A stretch of DNA of 64,000 nucleotides from Ifrita kowaldi (taxonomy: Eukaryota > Chordata > Aves > Passeriformes > Cinclosomatidae): NCBI GenBank assembly GCA_013398055.1, contig VZRS01006590.1:124001-188000 (forward strand), given 5' to 3'. The notes beneath the pieces are model-generated. The model worked only from the letters and a program-made list of their open reading frames with translations. It was not told where the DNA came from and made no database searches. This document shows positions 12,860-21,063 of the stretch, piece by piece; position 1 is the stretch's first letter; every line of letters starts with the position of its first letter. A program made the translations under genes and the position numbers.

Positions 12860-13500
12860 CTGCAGCCAGGCAGGGACGGCACAGAGCTCCTGGGGGCTGT
12901 GAGCAGCAGCCCTGGGCTAAGACAGGTCCAGGTAAACTGGAACTCAGCTCTGACACACGGAACTGAAGTTTACAGCATGAATTCAGCCAGCCAACTTCCA
13001 CCACTTTTAGCAGGGGGACATTTGGGCAAGGAAACCGAGGCACATCTTCCTTCTTTTAGGATCAATGGTGAGATCTTGAGCCTAAGACAACAAAACACTT
13101 TCTGTGGGGTAGAAAGCTCAGTGTGCAAACAGATGCTTTTCATACACCACTGACACACACACACAACAGCTCTGCAGCATCAATAAATCTTTATCAGAGA
13201 AGGTGCACACTGCTAAAAACATGCACTTAAAGGCTCAGACTGTGCAGAGAAGGACTACAAACCATGGAAACTTGGGGTCTTCTACTGATCTTAACAGTGG
13301 AAAGGAATGCACCTGTGTCAGGGTAGATACTAACAGCTCTTCATCCTGTTCCTTTAGAGCATTTGTTTTTAAAAAGTTAAAAAAACCATGTCATTGTTAC
13401 TATTCAATTGTCCAGCAGCCTGTTCCTTGAGCACACAAACTTCAGAGGTACAGAGGGGCTGGTGGTGAAGCAGTGACCTGGCAGCAACGCTACCACTTAC

Positions 13501-13598
13501 CCCCTGCTTTGAAAATGACCCTGGGAAAGCAAACATGCACATACAGCCTTCTCTTGTTACTGCCATTTACAACTGACACCAACACGTTGGGCTGAGAC
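13501..13598 (-). CDS. candidate exon 7 of unidentified minus-strand gene
   Basis: This is 98 bases, phase 2 to phase 1. The donor is strong (GCAGGGG then gtaagtgg); the acceptor ends ttatttaag and is weak. The translation includes QPNVLVSVVNGSNKRRLYVH, with alternating hydrophobic residues that suggest a beta-strand region. The frame matches both neighbours as drawn. The acceptor position was chosen to fit the phase, and no homologue is recognised. Confidence 0.25.
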
Positions 13599-14871
13599 CT
13601 TAAATAAATAACCCAGGGTGCTGCAGAGAGCTTTCCTCCCACTCTGCTTTGCCCACACAACAACCTGCACCACACTTGAAGCAGCAGGCACCAAAGATTT
13701 CCTGTTAAACAAAGAAAAAGCCATCGCAGGAAATGGTGATATTTTAGTCGTGAGCTTTGGATGTAAAAGCTGCGCTGCCCAGGACCACCAAGGGCTACTT
13801 AAAAATCAAGTATCTCCCCAAGTCACTCTGGCAAAAACAGACCCTGTTTTCATGGGTTTAGAAACCAACTATCCTCAAGCAGCAGGACAGACGGACAGGC
13901 AGGACAGACACATCCGGGTGACTGCAAGGAGCTTTAGGAAGAGAGGATAAAACCAAAACATTTTGGAATATCCAGGGAAATAAACAGTGGTTTCTGCATC
14001 AATCATACTGGTTGAATTTCCTGGTTTCTCCCTACAAAATACCTCACAGTAATATGTCATTAAAACAGTATTTTTCATCTCGCACATTTTACCAGGAATG
14101 CTAAGAGATGCCAACTTCAACAAATGGAATGTCTTCAAATGCAGAGATGCGTGATCCTTCTGCAAATGAACTATGAAAATCTGTATGCTTGCAAGCTAAA
14201 CAGAATTTATCATTTACTGATCCACCCTGAATTGGATTAGACAGGAATTGCTCCTTATGTAGTCAAGTACTGCAGTACACCGGAAATTACTGTCCTGACC
14301 TCAGCGCAAGCAAAAGGGATGCTGGACATGCTTCACATTAAGCCAGACTGTGGAAAACCAGTTGATTTTCCCCACCAGTTTACTCCAACGAGAGGTTTAC
14401 AGCTCCAAACAGCTGTAATTTATTATATTTTAGATTTCACAAAAGGCCTGAACATGTTGAGCAGTAATACTCCTCAGAATTGTCAAGGCCTATTGAAGTG
14501 AAATATGCTTCCCACATCAGGAACATGGCACTGTGATTTCAGCAGGGCTAGAAAGGCAGTAGGATTTTTTTTTTTTTTAAATGAGTCAGTACACAAAAAA
14601 CAGGAATAGTGAGAGGAGCATTTTTAGAACAGTTAATACCAGGGTAGCTTATTACTACTTATAGTGTTGGTGGAAAAGAAATCTGGATTTAACCATGAAA
14701 TTTCAAAGAGGCTCAGAACGCTGTTTTGAAACTACAGTAAAATTCAGGATTTCTCATTTCTCTGTTAAAACTGAATATACAAGTGAGTCTTTCCTCAACC
14801 ATGTAGCCCAAAACCAAAGGAACAGGACATAGGAATGGATCTACAGGAATAGGTAGGAGACCCACCCATAC

Positions 14872-14942
14872 CTGGTGCCTCTTCCAGTGCTGTGCACATC
14901 ATCCCTCACTCTAGCAGAACAGGTCTGGACTCCACAGCTTCT
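14872..14942 (-). CDS. candidate exon 6 of unidentified minus-strand gene (acceptor uncertain)
   Basis: The donor is good (CACCAG then gtatgggt), leaving phase 2. Two acceptors give the required phase 0 entry: one starting the exon at 14942 (ends tactag, 71 bases) and one at 14924 (ends gtccag, 53 bases). Both have poor pyrimidine tracts. The translation near the donor reads ARVRDDVHSTGRGT. I chose these acceptors partly because they keep the frame, so this link is weaker evidence than exons 3 to 5. Confidence 0.22.
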
Positions 14943-15111
14943 CTAGTACTAGCCAAGCCACTTACTACGGTTAAAAACTGCTTTATTTAGTTTTCTTCAT
15001 TTAAACCCGGTGTGGGGGGACTAATCTGTAACAGCTGAACCAGTTTAGCCATTCTGGACTCCTTCTGCAAATAATCTGGGATGAGAAAAGCAGAGACAGC
15101 TGCTCACACAC

Positions 15112-15237
15112 CTGGTGAGGGGCAGTGCAGGAGCCCTGCTCCACCCTCAGCTGGTGGAATTGCAGCATCTCAGGGAGCACACGGCCCCCCAGGATCTCAG
15201 GGAGGTTCGTGGCGCTGTCTTGTAAGTCAGATTTCAC
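15112..15237 (-). CDS. candidate exon 5 of unidentified minus-strand gene, best-looking coding exon
   Basis: This is 126 bases, exactly 42 codons, phase 0 to phase 0. The acceptor is strong (aaaaaatctttttgcag) and the donor acceptable (CACCAG then gtgtgtga). Third-position GC is about 76 percent, far above the surrounding AT-rich DNA, which is typical of real avian coding exons and makes this the best single coding candidate. The translation begins VKSDLQDSATNLPEI and contains LGGRVLPEMLQFHQLRVEQ. The phase joins exon 4 directly. The family is not recognised. Confidence 0.42.
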
Positions 15238-15429
15238 CTGCAAAAAGATTTTTTAAGCTCCTTCCTGCTCACACCTATTCACTCCTTGCCACCACGTCTG
15301 TGCTTCCCCCTCAAACTGCAACTCAGAAACGCATTATTTGGATTTTCCAGCAACCAAGAACTGGTTGACAAAAAGAACCTCCCAGCCAAGTCTGGTCATC
15401 CCTGCTTTTCTCTTCCTATTACCACTTAC

Positions 15430-15542
15430 TCCAAAGCCTTTTACAGCCCACATCTCATTTTCTGAGGCCCCCCACCCTGGCAGCTCCGCAGCCCCGATTT
15501 TAAACACTTCATGATTCAGCCAAACACAGATAAAAGCTCCTC
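15430..15542 (-). CDS. candidate exon 4 of unidentified minus-strand gene
   Basis: This is 113 bases, entered in phase 1 and left in phase 0, matching the preceding and following candidate exons without adjustment. The acceptor has a pyrimidine tract (ttttcttaatcccg) and ends cacacag; the donor reads GGA then gtaagtgg. The translation includes GAFICVWLNHEVFKIG and ENEMWAVKGFG, a mix of hydrophobic and charged residues that looks like folded protein rather than low complexity. Third-position GC is about 50 percent, so codon use gives no extra support. No known domain was recognised. Confidence 0.38.
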
Positions 15543-16954
15543 CTGTGTGCAATCGGGATTAAGAAAACACCAAAACACATGTCCAGGTTTCAAATCCTGC
15601 ATTAAATGAGTTTCTCCAGAAGAGCACGAGCTGCAGGTGGGATCATCCAGGGCTGAACACAACTCCAGTAGCTCCCACTGCTGCTTCCCTCAGCTGGAAA
15701 TGCAACATCTTTGCCAGTTCATTATTCTTTATTTTGATCAACACATATATTTTTCAAGAGAAAGATACCTGGATGTTTTAATTTAGGAAAAATTCTCACG
15801 TCAGCTCTGCCAAATTAAAGTATTACTTACTTTAAGGAATATTATTATACTTTATTACATCTAAAAAGTGAAATTTCAGGGGTACAAGACTAACTGCTCC
15901 TTCAAAATAAAGCCAACACTATGACCCACATTTCAACTGGTATTTTCTCAGACCAAATTTCAACATGCAGATTTTAACTTTACACTAAAAAAATACCAAC
16001 TACCTCCATTATTTCAACAGCTGCCCACCACCTTTAGTCTTCAAATACAAGACTAAGAATTCATCAGATTTTTGAACTCCTGCCACTTCCCCTCACTTCG
16101 TATTAAGTCTTTTCTTTGTATTAGACAGCACATTAAAACAATAAATCTATAAGATAGTAAATTTCAGCTGACTATAGTCAAAGCTTTTTTCCCCCCCTTC
16201 CCACTTTTATTACCTCAAGAGTGCTCTCCTGCATACACTTTTGGTTAAAAGGCCATCAACTTTGATCTGGTTTTCATCTATCTCAGTGGACAAGAGAACT
16301 GTGTGGCTTTCTGAGCTCTGAATCAGGAAAGTACTTCTCAGCTTATGCAAACCTGCAGCCTTTGCCTAATCCTTCCCTGGCTGAGGCACATTACAAGGTA
16401 TCACTGATAATTATTTATTTTTTTCCTGTAATTCATTTTCCTACACCACATCCTATAAAATGTGAGCCATCAAATCTCCACTCAAAGGTTTGGGCTACAA
16501 TTCTAAATAGCTTCACTAAATCAAACGAGGAGATGTTGGCACAGGAGAGAACTACAGCTCTTCCAGTTTCATTTTTCTGCACTCCAGTTGTTTTTCAATG
16601 GGATAATCACTGACTGAACTATCCCTGGTTTGGCTGAGAGAGGGAAACTTCAGCTGTAGAGCTGCAAAACAAAACAAACAAAAATACCTGAGAAAAGAAT
16701 TGCTGTCAGTGCAGATAAATTTTAAGGACAGCAGCAACAGAGCACCAAAGCAAGTGTATTTCCAGGGCCAGTTTCTGTGGCACATTCAGTTTTGAAGAAC
16801 CAAAACATTACATTCCTAAGCTTCTTCAAAAAAGAGTTGATTTCAGAGTATGTTGCCATTTAATCCATCTTGACATCACCCATGCACAACATGAGCTCAA
16901 GCAATGCTTTCATCACATAAGTCCCTTGAAAAAGTCATTTCTCATCACTTGCAC

Positions 16955-17102
16955 CTTCAGTAGCGTTCAGCTTCAATGCGTGCATGCATCCCAGGGGACT
17001 CCAATCCAGTGCTCCCTGGTTCCCAAATATGAACTGGGAGGTTCTGTATCTGATAGCACAAGACCGACCTAGCTCCAAGCTGAGCCCCAAGAAGGATGAA
17101 AA
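16955..17102 (-). CDS. candidate exon 3 of unidentified minus-strand gene
   Basis: This is 148 bases, entered in phase 0 and left in phase 1. The acceptor is T-rich and ends tgtgtatcag; the donor is GAAG then gtgcaagt, which is moderate. The translation begins FSSFLGLSLELG and ends MHALKLNATE. The first in-frame ATG is at 16985-16983, so coding could begin here if the preceding exon is UTR. An out-of-frame ATG lies four bases upstream. A second frame (beginning FILLGAQLGA) is also open until a stop just before the donor, which weakens the frame choice; the chosen frame is favoured because it matches the next two exons. I do not recognise the protein. Confidence 0.35.
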
Positions 17103-17219
17103 CTGATACACACAAAAATTACAAATCAACAAAGTCCCCATTTTCCTTGATTTTCTAGTAAACCAAGACCAGGCTTGTAACTATTTCTCAAGTCATCCAA
17201 AGTCAGGAGGGATACTCAC

Positions 17220-17301
17220 CTCCAGCCCCAGTCATTCCTCATCACTAATAACTTCCCTCTCCCTGCAGGCTTGCTGGCTCCTCAGACACAGCCTCACACC
17301 A
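17220..17301 (-). ncRNA. candidate exon 2 of minus-strand transcript, with stops in all frames
   Basis: This 82-base segment has strong splice sites: an acceptor with a T-rich tract ending tttacag and a consensus donor CTGGAG then gtgagtat. In the frame that continues openly into the next exon it is open until a TGA five codons before the donor; the other two frames also contain stops. It therefore fits a 5' UTR or non-coding exon, or a once-coding exon broken by a CGA-to-TGA or TGG-to-TGA change. Two ATGs near its 3' end, ATGAGG and ATGACT, open only short frames. With the next exon, the ATGACT frame gives about 53 codons. Confidence 0.35.
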
Positions 17302-18949
17302 CTGTAAATACACAAAAAATCTTGTTTGCAGACTGCAGTTAATCTGTGTTTTCTGGTATCAGAGTAAATCCTGATAATCACTTCCATACATATAAAACCA
17401 CTGGCTTATGTCACTTGTAAGACTCAGCCTCTTCCAGGAAGAGCAGTAAAAAGATTGAACCTATTTGCAGAAACCTCCCATTGCTGTATCACAACAACAT
17501 TAAGACGCTCTTGTGGTATTGCAATGGGAAAATTCCCACAAGAAACACCACAAGAACGTAAACATAAACAACATCAAAGACAGCCAGGCTTGCTCAGAAA
17601 AAACAAACAACCAAAACCACCACCCCTGCACAAGCGGCTGGAAGCATTTGTTTGTGGGTGGAAACTCCAACAGAAGCATTATAGAAAAGTGACAGGAAAA
17701 CACGGCATCGCTCCTTAGCTACGGTGACGCGATCTCCAGGAATTGAAAGAACAAGTTGTTCAGGTAGGTCCATGTATCACATCCAGCTCAGGGATTTGCA
17801 GGGTGTACAGCCAGCTGGATGCACGCTCGGATTTCTGGACAAAACCCCAACTTCGGTCACCAGCATTGGAGCTGAGCGAGTGCCAGGGCTACAGGAGTCA
17901 CCAACCAGAGCTCGCCACCACCCCACAGCAGCTGCAAACCACAAAAATTCCAGTGGCTTAACTTCCTTAACACAGAAAAAACCAAGTTTCAGATCAGCTA
18001 GACAACCTCCACGTGTTCTATTCATTGAGGTGCCATCCACAAAACCCACTCTGGAAAAACCCCATAGCCACTGCCAGCTCGCAGATCCCGTGCTCCGAGC
18101 AGCAGCTCCCACTGCTTTATTCCCAGAAAACACCACTGCTTCCAGCTCCAAGCCTGCAGCTCATGGCAGCGCCAGGAGTAAGAGAGAGAAGCAGAAGTAC
18201 CGTGGACGTTCTGGGAGCCCTGAGGAGCAGGAAGAGCCAGCGTGGCAGGACAGAGTTCCCAGCGCTCTGCAGCCCCAACACCAAGTCGGCAGCATTTTGG
18301 CAAGAATTAAACGCCCTCACCAAAGCATTTCCCTCAAATGCTTTCACAAATGCATTTGCCAGATTACTATGGAAAGTCTCCTGCATAATAAACAACTTTC
18401 TGGAACAATTCCACACGGGGTAGCAACGCACTTTCAGTGCTTGCAAGTTCAGCGTTTCCATTCCTGATTTTACTATTTTGTTCATAACTTCCCATACACA
18501 TTTAAAAAATACATCACTGAACAAGCCTGGCATGCAGCTGAAGCTACAGTTCAAGTTTCTCTCGCAAAATACAGCAGTCAATACTTTGGAGAGTTTCTTG
18601 TCCTTCGTAAGATCTTGATTTTTATTTTTGCGCTCACAATAAAAATACTGACATGCTTTCCCCTCGTGTAAAACAAGCACTTTGAGCACAGCTAAAAATC
18701 AGAATTGATTCTGTGCGTGTGTCAGCGGCACCAGTAAGGCAATCCTGACTAACCAGTTCCCACCCAAGGCTATTGCTGGATCATTTCCCATCAGGAATGG
18801 GCTGATCTCCTTCCGACGCATCCAACAAAATGGTGCTTGGATTTAGGTTAGTCACAGCCAGGCACCACGCTGGCTCGGCAACAAGGTCACACATCACGAT
18901 GCTGGGGACATCAGCAGCTCGCACCTAGCAAGGTGGGAGCCATGAAAAT
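17302..18949. other. interval between CpG island and candidate exon 2, with a long open frame
   Basis: On the minus-strand model this is the 3' part of intron 1. On the plus strand one frame is free of stops from 17724 to 18467 (about 247 codons, first ATG near 17772), rich in S, P, Q and K. Minus-strand frames of up to 190 codons overlap it. There is no recognised domain, no poly(A) context and no clear start. I do not call it a gene. Confidence 0.4.
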
Positions 18950-19848
18950 AAAGTTGCAAGAGGGAAGGCAGACCAGTGGTTCGAGGAGGAACAGCAGAGC
19001 AGGCGAACCCTGCAGAGGCTGCTGCGGAGAGCGGAGGCAGAGCGGAGGCAGCGGCTGTGCCAGACCCCGAGGCACCGCTGAAACTTCGCGGCCAGCTCGC
19101 TCTGCTCTGCCCGGGCTGAGGGAAAGTTCCGCGTTCGCCAGGGTTTGGTGAAACCTGAGCGGCCGCGAGGGACGTGCAGATAGAGCGGAATTATCATTCG
19201 AGAGGAAAAGGAAAAAGCTTTTCAACAAGGCTTCACCGCCGGGATGCGGGGGTTGTTTTACACCAACACGCCAGATCGCCACCGACACCAGAGCTGGGGG
19301 CGAGCTCCCGTACGCGCCTTCTCGCATTTGCGGCAATTAGCGCTTAATTAAAAGCAAAGGCAGAGCCATCCAGCTTTAGAACTTGAGCAACTCCAGACTC
19401 ACTCAGAACAATTCTGGCGGTGGAAAAGCCCAAACGCCGTGCAAACGCTCAGCCGCCCGCAGCCGCACGTCCGGCGCCGCCGCACCCGGGGCGCATCCCC
19501 AGCCCTCGGGGGAGCCACGGGCGCCTGCCGGAGCCCTCGCCCCGGGGACGGGCGGATTGGGGGGCGAAAAACAGTGCCCTGCAGGCAGGCGAGGAGCCTC
19601 GCAAATGCCATCAGCGAGGATCCCCCAGGCGGGCAGCGGCACGTACCGAGCGCCCGTGCCTGGCGCTGCCTCCCCCGAGCCCCGCAGGGACTCTCCCGCG
19701 GCACCGCCGCCTCCCGCCCGGAGCCGTCTCCGTGTCCCCGGTGCCCGCTCCCCCAGCCCGGCTCCACCGCCCCGTCCCTCCCGAGGGATGCGCGGGGCTC
19801 GGCGCTCCCCTCTGCCGCTGCCCAACTTTGTTGCCCGAAGTTGCCCAC

Positions 19849-20020
19849 CTGCAGCCGAGCCGTTCCAGCNNNNNNNNNNNNNNNNNCCCGCGGAGCCAGC
19901 GCCGTAATCCTGCGGCTCCCGGCGTCTCTTCTGGAGCGGCACTGGCCGCGCTCCCGGCGGCGGGGCGGGCCCGGCGCGATCTCCCGCCCACCGCTCCTCA
20001 CCGCCCCGGGGCTGTACAGC
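19849..20020 (-). ncRNA. possible 5' non-coding first exon of minus-strand transcript (start undetermined)
   Basis: The supported edge is the 3' end: a donor reading CTGCAG then gtgggc at 19849/19848. The start is arbitrary within the island. No ATG on the minus strand lies between here and about 20230 in a frame that stays open to the donor, so if this exon is used it is probably 5' untranslated. The N gap lies just inside it. The nearest good minus-strand acceptor I found is at 17302, which would give a first intron of about 2.5 kb. Confidence 0.25.
19870..19886. other. assembly gap of 17 N
   Basis: Seventeen consecutive N bases lie inside the CpG island, about 20 bases from the candidate minus-strand splice donor. 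Gaps in GC-rich promoters are common in bird assemblies. The true missing length is unknown, so any first-exon reading frame across it is unreliable. Confidence 0.99.
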
Positions 20021-20078
20021 CCAGCCCGGCACAGCCCAGCCCAGCCCAGCCCGGCTCAGCCCAGCCCGGCACAGCCCC
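20020..20078 (-). repeat. C-run array on plus strand with G-quadruplex potential on minus strand
   Basis: Nine runs of three or four C occur in 59 bases on the plus strand, separated only by spacers of two or seven bases in the order 2,7,2,2,2,7,2,7. It is an imperfect tandem of a CAGCC unit with GGCACAG-like insertions. Read on the minus strand this meets the usual intramolecular G-quadruplex pattern (four or more G3 runs, loops of at most 7) several times over; the plus strand could form an i-motif. It sits at the edge of the CpG island, upstream of the putative minus-strand first exon. Confidence 0.8.
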
Positions 20079-20580
20079 TCCGGACGCAGCAGGGCCCGCC
20101 GGCGCCGGGGATGCTCCGCTGGCGGCGGCGGCAGCTCCCCGGAGAGCACCGCTGGACCCACCCGCGGAGGGTGGATGCGCTCCCGGGGCCGCCGGGGAAA
20201 GTTGAGGCGTTATGGCTTAAATAAAAACTCCATCTCATTTCTGGGCTGGAAGCCCAGGGAAAGAGTCAGGTTCGCATAGGTCGCTGCGCAGGAGCCGGAT
20301 GGAGGTTTTATTGGATCTGGCTCCGGCTGATCACAGCATCAGAGCTGTGTGGTGTAATTAAGGGTGAGCAGAATTCCTTTAAGTCCCCCTTTTTTTTTTT
20401 TTTAGCAGGTAGTACGAAGGTTCCTGAAACCTCTGCTATCGTTTCAGCATCCCAAAGCACAGTGAAGTGTCTGTTATTAGAAGTGTTCATCAGCTCCCTG
20501 TGCCTCAGCTGAAGTCGAATTTTGCCAAGGATGGTTTTGGCTTCAGAGCCGCAGTGAAGTGTTGATGTAAGAGAGCCAAT

Positions 20581-21063
20581 CATAGCACCACAGAATGGCC
20601 TGTGTGGAAAGGGACCTTAAAATTCATCCAGTGCCACCCCTGCCATGGGCAGGGACACCTTCCACTATCCCAGGCTGCTCCAAGCCCTGTCCAACCTGGC
20701 CTTGGACACTTCAGGGATGGAGCAGCCACAGGTTCTCTGCCTCATCACTGCCTCACCACCCTCACAGCCATGAATTCCTTCCCAATATCCCATCTAACCC
20801 TGCCCTCTGTCAGTTTGAAGTCATTGCCCGTGTCCTGTCACTCCACACCCTTGTCAATAGTCCCTCTCCATCCTTCTTGCAGCTCCTTCAGGCCCTGCAA
20901 GGCCACAGTGATGTCACCCCAGAGCTTCTCCTCTCCAGGCTGAACAATCCCAGCTCTCCCAGCCTTTCCTCCCAGCAGAGCTGCTCCATCCCTCTGCTCA
21001 TCCCGGTGCCTCCTCTGGTCTTGCTCCAACAGCTCCAGGTTCTTCCTGTGCTGGGACCTTGCC
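20581..21063 (-). mobile_element. CR1 LINE, about 480 bases of 3' end
   Basis: The plus strand starts caccacagaatggcctgtg and proceeds through the CCACCCCTGCCATGGGCAGG block, CTCACCACCCTCACAG, the TTGAAGTCATTGCCCGTGTC region, CTTCTCCTCTCCAGGCTGAA and the GCTCCAACAGCTCCAGG segment. It is a 5'-truncated CR1 in reverse complement. It lies about 300 bases right of the CpG island, so new insertions there seem to have been tolerated. Confidence 0.96.

Larger units (their letters stand above)
18950..20280. promoter_or_regulatory. CpG island, probable promoter region
   Basis: This is the only long stretch with sustained high GC and frequent CpG. It includes a NotI-type GCGGCCGC site at 19159-19166, a GC box GGGGCGGG at 19962-19969, further CCGCCCC boxes near 19768 and 20003, and an inverted CCAAT box at 19556-19560. 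No TATA box is obvious, which fits a dispersed CpG-island promoter. Flanking DNA drops quickly to AT-moderate sequence. A strong minus-strand splice donor (CAG then gtgggc) lies at 19849/19848, so a minus-strand first exon inside the island is plausible. Plus-strand transcription cannot be excluded. Long open frames cross the island in several frames, but this is expected of GC-rich DNA with few stops, and they lack convincing ATG starts. The 17-N gap interrupts the island. Confidence 0.85.

Noticed and set aside
16575..16671. Minus-strand segment with a strong acceptor (tttgttttgcag) and an open frame ending in a stop, which can follow 16955-17102 in phase
   Set aside because: No usable internal donor was found, so it would end the protein and compete with the better chain through 15430-15542. 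It might be an alternative last exon, but there is no nearby support.
19383..20224. Several open frames of 120-260 codons on both strands in the CpG island
   Set aside because: GC-rich DNA has few stop codons, the frames overlap in five of six readings, they cross the N gap, and they lack convincing ATG starts or known domains.
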